Of a stretch of 64,000 nucleotides of DNA, positions 13,601-43,683 are shown piece after piece (the stretch's first letter is position 1; every line of letters starts with the position of its first letter). The stretch lies in contig CM022678.1 of NCBI GenBank assembly GCA_012295275.1, positions 6,530,059 through 6,594,058 of the forward strand. The letters are read 5' to 3'. The position numbers and the translations under genes were made by a program. The notes under the pieces were generated by a model. That model was not told the DNA's origin. It saw only the letters and a list, made by a program, of their open reading frames with translations, and did not search any database. Source of the stretch: Chrysomallon squamiferum. Lineage: Eukaryota; Mollusca; Gastropoda; Neomphalida; Peltospiridae.

Positions 13601-14381
13601 TATTAAAGAATACTTTTTTAGTATTATATTAGTTACACATTTGTGTTAAAATAGTTAACAATTTTTCTAAAACAGTTTTTTTGTTAAAAAAAAAAAATTT
13701 TTTCTTTTTTTTGTTACTTTTTACTTTTTACTTTATACCAAAAAACTTCATTTTCACTGATAGATTGTTTTAACAGAATCTCATAAGATTAGAAATAACA
13801 AGAAAATGAAAAATTCACACCCTACAAATTCCTTAAGCTCCATACCATGAGCTACAAAGGAAAAAAATTTTAAAAAAGGCTGAAATTTGTGATATTTATT
13901 TTTGGCCTCTACAAGCCAATTGACAGAATATCAAAGCATTATTAATGAAAACAGCAAGTGATGTCAATCACATTAACAACTCCAGTATAAATTTTTGTTT
14001 ATTTTTGGTTAAAATGTTAACTGCACAAGTTCAAATGTCCTGCTCCCTTTAAATCAGAAATGTGTATATGATAAATAGAAAAAAAGTTTATATGTATATG
14101 AATATATATATTTAAAATTAAAATTAAAATTAAAACCATTTATCTTTCATTTCAGATTTATAACAGACAAGAGAGAATTACCGGTGCTGTGGCACCAGGC
14201 GTTCCTCACTTTCGTCCAGCGATACAAGGAAGACGTGTCCAGTGAACAGAAGGACAGTTTAATGGCTGTTTTACGGGTGCACTCACATCACCAGATTACC
14301 CACGAGATCAGACGAGAACTGATCCACTCAAAGTGCAGAGACAAAGAAGATGCAGTACCGAAGGACATGGACTTTGACTAA
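7425..14381 (+). CDS. BYSL: Bystin (Enp1), 40S ribosome biogenesis factor
   Basis: Ten coding exons: 7425-7565, 8261-8346, 8839-8971, 9627-9759, 10118-10260, 11571-11668, 12097-12175, 12748-12813, 13309-13517, 14156-14381. They sum to 1314 bases (437 aa), the same length as human bystin, and all introns have GT-AG ends with consistent phase. The N-terminal third is charged and acidic (exons 1-4). The conserved core starts around VPNL-like text ([10 protein letters not shown], end of exon 5), continues with [17 protein letters not shown] (exon 6), YPRIRDDI and [18 protein letters not shown] (exons 7-8), and ends with [18 protein letters not shown] in exon 10. Bystin/Enp1 binds pre-40S particles and is needed for 18S rRNA maturation and export. 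AATAAA follows the stop at 14396. The frame is unbroken, in contrast to PRPF6 downstream. Introns 3, 5 and 7 carry tandem duplications. Confidence 0.95.
7627..7694. repeat. CT dinucleotide microsatellite in BYSL intron 1
   Basis: About 34 uninterrupted CT units in the first intron of bystin, roughly 60 bases after the exon 1 donor. Confidence 0.9.
9450..9626 (+). repeat. Decayed tandem copy of the BYSL exon 4 acceptor and exon start
   Basis: About 110 bases upstream of the real exon 4 (9627) there is a second TTTCAG acceptor at 9511-9516, followed by sequence that reads in the same phase [16 protein letters not shown], against [16 protein letters not shown] in the real exon. Similarity covers about 17 codons plus the preceding intron end (a TAAAA...TTTCAG stretch in both copies). 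The copy then runs to a TAA stop and lacks a suitable in-phase donor, so it is best seen as a degenerate duplication of the splice junction rather than a working alternative exon. Confidence 0.75.
11344..11570 (+). repeat. Tandem duplications of the BYSL exon 6 acceptor
   Basis: The acceptor plus the first 17 bases of exon 6 (CAG then ATTTTGTACATAACAGA) occurs three times: starting at 11344, 11456 and 11571. Only the third continues into conserved bystin coding sequence. The first two continue into CTATCTAGGATCAATTACTG and reach a stop after about 12 codons. The repeat unit is 112-115 bases and includes the polypyrimidine tract. A weaker partial unit precedes them near 11095-11120. Confidence 0.85.
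12221..12580 (+). repeat. 45-bp minisatellite, eight copies, in BYSL intron 7
   Basis: Units start at 12221, 12266, 12311, 12356, 12401, 12446, 12491 and 12536, each 45 bases and nearly identical. The unit begins AACGAACCATTTATATGAC, with early copies reading CGAACC and later ones CAAACC. Because 45 is divisible by three, the reverse strand stays open as a 15-residue repeat, which is a by-product and not a gene. Confidence 0.95.
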
Positions 14382-15339
14382 ATTGTGATTGTGTAAATAA
14401 AAAAATAAAAAAAATATATATAGATAAACTGAAATGAGTCTATTTTTTTTTTGTTTAAGTCTTCAGTAGTTTATTTATTACACAGTGCCAAAGGGAAGTG
14501 AAATGAGTACTTAACCTCAGCTAGGGCATTATGTTGGTTGATATATCTTGCCAAAAGTCATCTTCTAGATGGCAGGGTATCTTACCAGTGGAGCCAAAAG
14601 GGTTAATTACCAAAAAACACGAAAGAAAAATGAAAATAAACAGAAGATGATATTGTATAGATGGCCATTGTTACAAGACATATATCCAAAAAGGTTAATT
14701 GCCAAAAAACACAAAAGAAAAATGAAAATAAACAGCAGATGATATTGTATAGATGGCAGCTGTTACAAGACAGATATGCACCTTAGACTTTATTAGAGGT
14801 TTCTGTCAATGGTTGTGTTATGTACTATAATGTTAAAGGGAGATAACTATTTGATAGTCAATAATTAACTCGACCAGCTTGACATGGTGAGTGACTGAGA
14901 GTTATGGATAATTAGTACTCATGATTAAATTAAAGAACACAACAATATAACAATGAAGTAGCTAAACTGATTATCACTGGGCTCCAATTCTTCAGGTAAT
15001 TTCCCATTCCAGACAGTTCATATATCCATGTCTTTTGTAACACTATTAAATAAAAAATTGATGGTGAATGCTTTTATATTCTGTTGATCTCATGTCTGTG
15101 TGAATTATTGACAGTATAAATATGACAGGGTTAGAAATTGTAGATTATCAGTCTAATAATTAAAATGTTAAAAGAACAAAAAGCAAAGCTTTTATTATTT
15201 CAGGATGAATATCTAGCCTTTAATTTTGAATCAAAATGTTACTGAACATAAATCTGGATTTAGTTATTGTAATATAAACGGGGAAAAAAGTATAAGGAAA
15301 ATAAAACACAGCCTAAACAAAAAGTTGAAAGTTATTAAA

Positions 15340-15371
<32 letters not shown>

Positions 15372-15383
15372 ATAATAATAATA

Positions 15384-15436
<53 letters not shown>

Positions 15437-15709
15437 TTAATAATAACTACATTTAATTTTAAAGCGAAAAAGAAAAAACATTAAAGAACACAAAAGAAAA
15501 GTAATATTCATATTTATATAGTTTCATTTATGGAAGCAATTTAAAAAACAAAAAAACCCAACAAACAAACAAACAAACAAACAAACAACAACAAAACTTT
15601 ATTAACACCGTAGTTTGAGTTACTAGACCGATATCTTTATTTGATGCGCTACATATGAAATTAGCCGCTGGGAACTAATCAACAATTCGACGGAAGTCGT
15701 ACAAACAAA
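14382..15709. other. BYSL-PRPF6 intergenic region
   Basis: Begins with the bystin 3' flank (AATAAA at 14396-14401). Two copies of a roughly 92-base sequence lie in tandem at about 14599-14690 and 14691-14780, sharing GGTTAATT, CCAAAAAACAC and GATGATATTGTATAGATGG. A CTA/ATA trinucleotide tract runs about 15341-15435 and an ACAA tract about 15555-15590. The last 60 bases before the PRPF6 start codon are less AT-rich and contain an ETS-like CGGAAGT at 15691-15697, plausible as the PRPF6 proximal promoter or 5'UTR. No gene is seen in between. Confidence 0.65.
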
Positions 15710-34875
<19,166 letters not shown>

Positions 34876-36201
34876 GAGCTTTGATAATTTACAAAGCACT
34901 TCCTGTCATCTTCAATCTGATTGGATAATCATTTCATTGTCATTTGTATTTTTTTTTTTTTTTTTGTCATTTTGGATAATAAATTCATAATATCTTCACC
35001 TTTCATTGGATCATTTATCTAAGCTTCATCTTGATTGGATATCCAGAAATGTGACGTGGATCCTGATTGGGTCATTGACAACAGGTTATGAAAAGAGGTG
35101 GAAAGTGAAATTTTTTTTTTTTTTTTTAACAGAACTTTCTAATGAAGTTTAAAACTGTATCCATGACAAAGATACTTGAGCATTTTTCTGATGGAAACAT
35201 GTGAAAAATTATTTTCACTTTGTTATAAAACATTATTATAAGTAATACATCATCAACAGAAATTTGATATAAATTATACTGTTCAGGAGGCATATTTTGT
35301 AGGAATATGTATAATTTCATTGTGTCACATAATTGTCTTATTTCTTGAAAAAAAAAAAAATAAATAAACAAAAATGACACATTTTATAATCATTTATACT
35401 GGAATAATTAGGTTTAAAGAATTACTGGATTGATATGGGAGGACATTTTTAATTTTCAAAATGTGTTGCTTCACATCTGAGTTAAAATTTCTTGTGACAA
35501 AAAAAACAAAAAAGAAAACAAATGTCATTTTCTTGTTCTTGCCCTAGATAAAATAATAATAAAGAAAGAAAAGTGAAGTACAATATCTTTATTTGAAAAC
35601 TGATTAACACAACCGTTCATTTCTGAATTGGTTTGTTCCATTACTATGATTACCCTATGAATATTTGTTCTCACAATTTATTCAAATGTAATTGTTAATG
35701 TAAAAATTAAAACTGTTTATACATCATTTTGCTTTTAGTTATTTATTTATTATTTTATATGATTTCTGCTGAAAGATATCCAGAATTTAGTGATTTCTTT
35801 ATTTAAACAAATCAGAATTAACATTATGATCATTGACAACTTCATAGTAACAATAACAGTAACAAGAACTGGTAATGCAATTGAAATAAATAGTAAACAA
35901 TACAAATGTGAATATTAATCTTTTTTTTTTTAACTATTAATAGACAAGTAACAGAAAGAATTATCTAAATAAAACAATAGGTAAACAAATGTTAAAAAAA
36001 AGAAGAAAAACAACAAATTGTTTACCTTTCTTTTTCAAAGTAAGTGAAAGATAGAATAAGGTAACCTGAAAAAAAAAAAAAAAATAAAAAATTAAAATGA
36101 AACAATAAAATAAAAGATGTGTGATCTTTCCATATCTTTTAAAAATAAATAATTTACATACAGATTTCTACAAACAGCATTGCCAAAAAAAGAAAAAAAA
36201 A

Positions 36202-36249
<48 letters not shown>

Positions 36250-36753
36250 TAACAAAAAAAGATAAATAAAAGAAAAAAGAAATGCTGTGTTTAAGTTTTG
36301 GCATAACCATTTTTATCTTAGGATAAAGAAGAAAAAAAAATTCTGGCAATTTTGTGAAATTATTGAGATGAATGACAATATTATTTTGGTTAAAATACTC
36401 TTGACATTATCTGAAAAGTTTTTGAACTGGGATACAATACAAATCGTCAACAGCCCAACGCACAAGTCTCATCATTTTTCAAGTTAAGGAATCCCGATTT
36501 TAAGATCTCCTAAACCACTTTTTGTTATTTAGTAAATATTACTGATGCAGTCAATGAAATATTTTTCTATCTCAAAATCTCTTCATTTTTTTCCTTCTCC
36601 CCTCCCCCCAAAAAGCGTCGATGTTATATTAATTCGAAAGTAAAATACGAATTAATGTTAATGGCGAAAAAACCAACAAATAGCATAATAACCATAAATT
36701 CGTTAATTAATTACAGCGATTAGGGAGAAAGCTGACATTTATTTACACCATAA

Positions 36754-36799
<46 letters not shown>

Positions 36800-37233
36800 T
36801 TTTTATGACATCAAACATAATCAAATATTCTGAAAACCAGAAATGGTCTATTAGTATTAGTTTATTCTGCATGGTTCTTAAATTTTTGCTTTGTTTGTTT
36901 TGGTGTCCAGTCTCAATTAATAAAGAAGTATAACAGTCAAAGTGAAAGTTTAAACATATCTGGGCTGTGTCCTTTTTTTTAATATTGTTTTTATAACTGT
37001 CTAGTTGTTCAGTTTTATAAGAGAAAACATAACTACAATTCGCCACAGACGCGATCCGTCACGATTCCAATTATGAAAGGTTAAAATGCGGATATCAAAT
37101 ATCTTGCATTACACTGTCACACTTAGTTATGCGTGATGGATAGGTCGCTCAAAATAAAATAATAATTTGGAATTAACGATATTTTTGTTTTGTTTCTTTC
37201 TTTCTTTCCATTAGTTGATCGTTAGGTGCACTT

Positions 37234-37271
<38 letters not shown>

Positions 37272-37367
37272 TTAATAATTATAATAATAATGTGGCCCAT
37301 GTATATAAACAAATTAATATACTTCAAGAAATGATTTTTTTGTTTCATTCTATGTATTTATATAATA

Positions 37368-37407
<40 letters not shown>

Positions 37408-37460
37408 TTTAACCTTTTTACCGTTTCTGAACTGGAGTTCTGTTTGTTTGACTGCATAAT
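34876..37460. other. PRPF6 3' flank and intergenic AT-rich DNA
   Basis: AATAAA at 34978-34983 is a plausible PRPF6 polyadenylation signal. TGATTGGAT-type motifs recur four times between 34918 and 35070. The rest is AT-rich with trinucleotide tracts: TAA/AAT at about 36203-36250 and 36756-36798, CTA at about 37226-37270 and TTA at about 37369-37407. No gene is recognised. Confidence 0.65.
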
Positions 37461-38702
37461 TTAATATTTCGTTGAACGAAGTCTATAACTTCCTTCAACA
37501 ATTAAATGGTCTGGTGGTTCACGTCCACAGCAACAAATTTCTGTGTCTGTAAATCCCAGAAATATTGCGATGATCAAACCGTAGGTGCTGTTAACGACGG
37601 CCACAATGTAGGTTGTAAGCGTGGCACCAATGCCAAGGTCCGCGTGCAAACTGACGTTTAAAAACACTTCTACTGCTAGGCAGTACGCGACAAGAAATAG
37701 TCCCCTAGCACTTCCTTCTTTCAGAAACTCTAGTTCGGAAGAACTGCGGATGAACATAGTGTTGGTGTGAGAAGGATTCTTTTTGCAGGCGACACTTACG
37801 CAAATGACGAACAACACAAAAGCGACGAACAGACAAGCCGTTTTGGGTCCGTCTGCTATCCAGTGAGTTCCGTTTAATTTTTGTACCTTACAGAACGTGT
37901 CCTTAGTGGTGACGTACCGAGCAGTAGCCAGCCATGCCGGAGTAAACACGAGAGGGATGCCGAAACCAAGAAGATACATAAGCAGAAGACGTCCGGACCG
38001 GAAGTGGCAGCTCATCGCTGGAATTACGTAGTTGATGCCAAGTGACATGATCCACGAAACGGTGGCTATTTGAAAGAAGCGAGCGACGAAAACGACGGCT
38101 TGACAGACGTTGTCCTTTCGTAACATCGCGGCAGTTTGTTTGTCCAGCTGGTCTATAGACAGATCGGCCACTGACGCCAGGGAAAGCGCCATCGCAGACG
38201 AAAACAGCGGAATCAGCACTTGGTGACGTCGGCTCTTTTTCGACGCGTTGCACGCGAACAGCAGCACAGCCATCACCAGAGCCGTGACGGAGAGCGAGTG
38301 GAAAACGAAGGCGACGACGTGGTCGTAGCGCATCAGCGGGATCGTCTGCTCGCGGCTGCCGGCAAGCCGAGGTCGAACGGTCAGCGTTTCGGTCTCGCAG
38401 TTGGTGTAGTTGGTCCACTCCCGCGTCGAGGTGGGAACGCGGTACCACTTCCCGTCCGCCTGGCAAGTCTTGTACGCATATTTCCTGACGTCGAAACCGG
38501 GCAACGGCGGACACGGCTTCCGCAGGGTGTTGCCCGGCATCGTCGGAGGCCAGCACAGCATGCCGTCCCACGTGGCGTCGCAGAAGAACGCAGGGGAGAC
38601 GGTGTTGCTGTATTTGTCGTAGCACTGTTGTCTCGTTTTGGGCTCTGCCGTCGTCGTCTTCGGGACTTCCATTGTAAAATCTCGACTGTTTGCAAGTTTC
38701 AC
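37461..38702 (-). CDS. Intronless class B (secretin-family) G protein-coupled receptor
   Basis: One open frame of 413 aa. The extracellular part has the class B hormone-receptor domain: six cysteines at 27, 41, 50, 64, 80 and 102, with CDATWDGMLCWP (41-52) carrying the conserved Asp, Trp and Pro, and a GKW at 84-86. Seven hydrophobic segments follow at about 128-150, 162-184, 199-227, 238-263, 288-306, 333-351 and 359-383. C200 and C271 would form the TM3-ECL2 disulfide. Possible N-glycosylation sites are NYT (98) and NGT (277). Ligands of this class are peptide hormones acting through cAMP; invertebrate relatives bind PDF, calcitonin-like or CRF-like peptides, and I cannot tell which. There is no obvious signal peptide after either Met1 or Met11. 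Most class B genes have many introns, so this looks like a retro-derived gene or has an unseen upstream exon. GC is far above its flanks. Confidence 0.88.
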   Translation of the reverse strand: MKLANSRDFTMEVPKTTTAEPKTRQQCYDKYSNTVSPAFFCDATWDGMLCWPPTMPGNTLRKPCPPLPGFDVRKYAYKTCQADGKWYRVPTSTREWTNYTNCETETLTVRPRLAGSREQTIPLMRYDHVVAFVFHSLSVTALVMAVLLFACNASKKSRRHQVLIPLFSSAMALSLASVADLSIDQLDKQTAAMLRKDNVCQAVVFVARFFQIATVSWIMSLGINYVIPAMSCHFRSGRLLLMYLLGFGIPLVFTPAWLATARYVTTKDTFCKVQKLNGTHWIADGPKTACLFVAFVLFVICVSVACKKNPSHTNTMFIRSSSELEFLKEGSARGLFLVAYCLAVEVFLNVSLHADLGIGATLTTYIVAVVNSTYGLIIAIFLGFTDTEICCCGREPPDHLIVEGSYRLRSTKY

Positions 38703-39543
38703 AGTGAAATGATAAGCAGTTGGTCACGAGTGTTTTTTCGTTCACATTACGTACGAACAGACATTTAACATGTTTTTATTTGTCCACGTAGATGAATATA
38801 TACACTAATCCACAAATATTTTTTGACTTGCAGTGTTCCACAAATGTGTAATGTGTTCACGGTTCCCACAAATAATTTTTTTTTTCTTCACAAACGAATG
38901 TTCACAATTCCAGAAATGTTTTTCATGACAAGTAGTATATGTATATATATATGTACAAATCTACAAATCTGTGTCCAAATTATTTCCTTGTCTTTTTCCA
39001 AGTCTTTCTATTTCATCTTAATATTATTCCCTTTATCTTTCTTCTTTCTTCTTTTTTGTTCCTTCTTATTCCTTCTTTCTTCTTCTTCTTTTTTCTTTTT
39101 CTTTCTTCTTATTCTCTTTCTTTTTTTTTTTTTTTTTTTTTTTATTGTTCTCCTCTTTTCTTCTCCTTTTTTACTTTTTGTTCTGTCTTATTTTTTCTTC
39201 GTGCCCTCGCTCGCCAAATGATTTTCAGTGATTAACAAACCGCTCTGTTCGCGTGCTCGGTTATGTAGTGAAATCATAGCAGTGACGTGTAAGCCCCTCA
39301 TTAAGAGAGTTAATGGAAATACAGGAACAAAATTGAATTAATTTGCAATAATTAATGTTGTGACCTTTTAACTGTTCTTGCCGAACTAATTGTAACTGCG
39401 TTTTTTTAAGTGGAAAGGTTCTAACGAGAGTGTTGTAAAATTAACATGTGGTAAATACAAATTAATAAAGATAAACTATTTTTCGTGCCTATATTTGTCG
39501 TATTCTTGGAAGTTACAATTTTTGTTTCATTTTTATTTTGGAT

Positions 39544-39639
<96 letters not shown>

Positions 39640-39687
39640 TACCATAAATTTGTAATCTGAATGAATGTTTCTATAAATATAAAATAA

Positions 39688-39742
<55 letters not shown>

Positions 39743-40320
39743 CTGTAAAGGCATTTGCTGTATATGTATTTGTATGGTATTCGGTATCATCTAAGCATTT
39801 AATTTATATGTGAGGGTACCGCATTTGGTATATATAAAAACACACATATTAAATGTTTTTAGATACAAGATTTATATATCTTGTATAAACAAACATTTAA
39901 TATGTGTGTGATTCTGATAAACATTTACCAGACGTTTAATAGCCTTGCGTGTTTGTGTGAGTATGTATGTGTGTGTGTGTGTGTTGTGTCTGTAATATGT
40001 GATTATTCATTTAATATGTCTGATTATTCATTTTTAAATTTTTAATATTATTCATTGTGTATTAGTATATGCATGCATAGTTAGTGGATATATTTGAGTG
40101 CATGCATGCGTGCATTTATAGGTATACATCTTGTACATCACGTGTGTGTATGTGTGTATTTGGTACCAACATATACTCATACATACATACATATATCATG
40201 TAAGGCATACTGACACATAGAAACATACAAACATACAACTATACTTATATTCATACATACATAAATACCTAACTACGTACGTACCTACGTACATACATAG
40301 ATACAAATAATATACATACA
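38703..40320. other. Intergenic region with T-rich, CT and GT tracts
   Basis: Upstream flank of the class B receptor. It contains a C/T-rich stretch at about 39000-39190, a CT tract of about 90 bases at 39545-39636, and GT then AT tracts at about 39690-39741. From about 39740 to 40320 it is AT-rich with scattered ATAC/CATA repeats and short TTTAATATG motifs. No gene is seen. Confidence 0.65.
39545..39636. repeat. CT microsatellite
   Basis: About 46 uninterrupted CT units. Confidence 0.95.
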
Positions 40321-40337
40321 CAAACAATATACATTTA

Positions 40338-40586
40338 CAGGGTGTCCCATAAGTTTCCGTGCATGTGTCACCAACGTATCACCAACGTATCACCAACGTA
40401 TCACCAACGCCACTACAATCACAACTCCAGCTGTGCTTGAACGTGTTATGTAACAGTGGAGGACATGCATTGAAATGTGTTTTCAGCATAATGGCAGTCA
40501 TGTAGAGCATGTTATATAAATAAAAATGTGTTTTTCATACAAAAACGGTTATTTTTCCTATGTATGGAATTTTATGGGACACCCTG
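40338..40586. mobile_element. Non-autonomous Tc1/mariner-type element (249 bp)
   Basis: The ends are inverted repeats: CAGGGTGTCCCATAAGTTTC on the left, and on the right the complement of a sequence ending TTTTATGGGACACCCTG. They are flanked by TA on both sides (40336-40337 and 40587-40588), the target duplication expected for this superfamily. The TIRs match at 15 of the first 15 bases and then loosely to about 28. The interior has a short CACCAACGTAT repeat (four units, about 40369-40409) and a relic of transposase coding sequence. It is too short to encode its own transposase, so it would have moved in trans. Confidence 0.85.
40418..40519 (+). pseudogene. Decayed C-terminal codons of a mariner-type transposase
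   Basis: Inside the 249-bp element one frame reads ITTPAVLERVM, a TAA stop (40451), then QWRTCIEMCFQHNGSHVEHV, one more residue and a terminal stop. Mariner and related DDE transposases commonly end with a Cys-containing helix followed by NGGHFEHL or similar and the stop. The position directly before the right terminal repeat is right for a C-terminus. Only about 34 codons remain. Confidence 0.75.
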
Positions 40587-40642
40587 TATATCTTACATGT
40601 AGTAATACATATATATATACACGTGCATACATTTTATGCTCA

Positions 40643-40681
<39 letters not shown>

Positions 40682-41617
40682 CTGCATTGTAAAGTATATA
40701 CGTTGTTATACTGTCTAGACAATTTGTCTGATTTATCAGGATGCTTTAATTACATGAAAGCGATAAGATGTTTGTAAATGTTTCGTTGGAGTTTGCAGGA
40801 ATGTGTTCCTCTCATAATTATAGCACAACCCCCCCCCAAAAAAAAACACACATAATATGTTTGACACCAATTAACTGTTAATGTTAATAACACGTAGAAA
40901 AGTCGATGTAGTCATTCATCATTTTGTTACAAATTTCTATACGTTATATTTGTTACCATTAATAATGCGTATGACACTCTGCTGTTAATATTTAGTTCTG
41001 TATTTTCAAAAGCATTTTGTTCACGTAAGCGGTGTCAATAACAAATATTTATCGTTTGTTCGCAAACATTAAAAACATTTTGTTATTTTCTTTCACAGTT
41101 TCTGATGGGTTATTTATTGTATTTTTAAAAATAATAATAATAATTACTTTTTATCAGTTATCTTTCCTTTTAAAAACCTAATCTTTTGTTGACGCTTTAG
41201 CGAATGATTGGTAGATTAAATTTCGTTCAGATTATATACTACTACCACTACTGATGATGATGATGATGATAGTGATGATAATAATTGTGATAATAATAAT
41301 GATGATGATGATGATACTACTACTACTAACTAATAAAGCTAGATGATGATGATACTACTACTACTACCAATAGTATTAACAGCATCCTCAGCAGAAGTAG
41401 AAGTAGTACTACTGATCGTATTAGTAGTAGAATTAGTAGCTGCAGTAGTAAGATTTTTCGTCATGATTATGATCATGATGCTTCGTCTTCTTCTTCTTCT
41501 TATTATTATTATTACTATAGATGTTTTAAGGTAGCGTTATGGCTATTACTTGGTTGATGACATAGCACAGAGTGGGTGGGGCGGGATAATGAGAGAGCGA
41601 TACAAATTAGGGTTGAC

Positions 41618-41621
<4 letters not shown>

Positions 41622-41703
<82 letters not shown>

Positions 41704-41736
41704 GGACTGATAGAAGGATAAAATCAGAGAAAAGAC

Positions 41737-41781
<45 letters not shown>
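41622..41781. repeat. GA and CA microsatellites in unit A
   Basis: A GA tract of about 78 bases (41622-41699) is followed after 40 bases by a CA tract of about 40 bases (41741-41780). Confidence 0.95.
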
Positions 41782-41783
<2 letters not shown>

Positions 41784-42379
41784 GTAAATGCTAAACTTAA
41801 TCAACTGCATGACTGACAGTTTGCCTACATCTGGATGTTTTTCGTAGCACACGGAAAGAAAAAAAAAATTTGGAAAACGAAATAGAAAGAAAAACAAATG
41901 CATTAATAAAAATATTTTAAAAGCATCTGAAAACATCGAAAGTAATTCTCTTCAGAAAAAGAAAACGAGAAAGAAATAAAAGAAGAGATAAAGCAACAAC
42001 ACGAACGTCAAGAGCATTAACTTCTGACTGTGTTACTAATGGTTGGTTATTTCTTTGTAACGTGATTTATTAGTTTTTTTTTATATATGACAACAACTTT
42101 AATACTGACCACGTATTTAAAAATTAATCCTGTCGGTCATTTAAAAAAACTGTGGGTTTTTTTCTTATCTTTCATTGGATATTATTGCATTAACGAAATT
42201 CTAATTGGTTTTGTTGGCTGTTACACTGTTACGTGTAAATCGATCACGTGCTTAATGTGACTGACATGATTGGTTGAAACAGTTTGTATAGCGTGATACT
42301 GAGGACGAGGCTAAATTGAATGCACGTGATTCTCAGGTTAAATATAAAAAATGAAATCTGCACTATGTTAGAACAGCGG

Positions 42380-43330
42380 TGTTAGAAATTAATCAGTTTT
42401 GTGCTGATGTTAGAAAATTGTTCGTATTTACTCAAAGGTTGACATGCTTCTTAAAAGATTCACTATTCCTTCTGTGTTTTCAGGTATGTATTGGTGACAG
42501 AAAATCGTCAGAGTTTGTTTTAATATCACACAATTGTCAGTTTTGTAGTAATCTAAGAAAATTGTCAGTTTTGTAGTAATCCTAGAAAATTGTCAGTTTT
42601 GTAGTAATCCTAGAAAATTGTCAGTTTTGTAGTAATCTTAGAAAATTGTTAGTTTTCCAGAAATGTTAGAAAATTGTCAGTTTTATGGTAATCTTAGAAA
42701 ATTGTCAGTTTTGCCGTAAAGTTAGAAAATCGTTAGTTTTCCAGAAATGTTCGAAAATTGTCGGTTTTGTACTAATGTGGAAAAATGGTCACTTTTATAG
42801 TTAAATTCGAAAATTGTCACTTTCATAGTAATGTCACAAAGTTATTAGTTTTGTACTAACGTTAGAAGGTTGTCAGTCTTGAACTAATGTTAGAAAATTG
42901 TGAGTTTTATAGTAATCTTAGAAAATTGTCAGTTTCGTAGTAATCTTAGAAAATTGTGAATTTTGTACTAATGTTAGTTAATTCTCAGTTTTGTACTAAT
43001 GTTAAAAAATTGTAAGTTTTTTACGGTTACAGAATTTGCTAGAAAATTATCATTTTTATAATAATGTTAGAAATTTACTGGTTTTGTAATAATATTAAAA
43101 AATTGTTAGTTTTGTGGTAATGATAAAAAAAAAAAAAATGGTCGTTAAATTAGATAAATAGTCATTTTTGTAGTAAACTGTGAGTTTTGTACTAATGCCA
43201 GAAAATTGTTAGTTTCATAATAATGTTAGAAATTTATCAGTTCTGTACTGATGTTAAGAAATTGTGAGAATTTGTAATAATGTTAGAAATTTATCAGTTT
43301 TGTGGTAACGTTTGAAAATTGTGAGGTTTA
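42380..43330 (+). repeat. Degenerate 28-bp tandem array, inside the putative 5'UTR intron of receptor copy A
   Basis: About 30 units with the consensus TTAGAAAATTGTCAGTTTTG then TAGTAATC or TACTAATG, diverging by substitutions and length. A shorter version of the same array lies on the opposite strand at 60290-60510, next to receptor copy C. A donor-like CAG-GTATGT at 42481-42489 and an acceptor TTTCCAG ending at 43659 bracket the array, and both sites are kept in copy C (donor at 60540, acceptor at 59981). The array is therefore probably intronic. Confidence 0.75.
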
Positions 43331-43683
43331 CAGTCATTTATTATATTACTTTACTACATTAGTCATGTGTAGACTAGTAAAACATTTTCTATAGTAATTC
43401 ATTATCCTACGTTTACATCTTAGTTACCTGTAGATGCAGGAACAACATTTTATTGTCAGTTATCATGTTAATTTACAACATAGTCATGTGTACAATAGTC
43501 AAACTCTTTGTTACGTTCATTTATTATCTTCTTTACTATTAGCAGAAATTTGTAGTCAGTAATAATTTATAAGTTTATAAAATTTACAGAACTGTTAATC
43601 AGAATAACACTACAATTAAATAATCTGAGTGATTAGTTATTTGTTGAATTTATTTCCAGTTTGTTGTAGCGAATCTTGTGAGA

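Noticed and set aside
37903-38768. Overlapping long frames on both strands across the class B receptor (280, 182 and 104 residues)
   Set aside because: Shadows of the GC-rich receptor gene; Arg-rich, no family features. The same applies to the frames over 52256-53535.
42380-43330. Repeat array resembling a CRISPR
   Set aside because: Units are degenerate and directly adjacent with no unique spacers, and the genome is eukaryotic. It is an intronic minisatellite.
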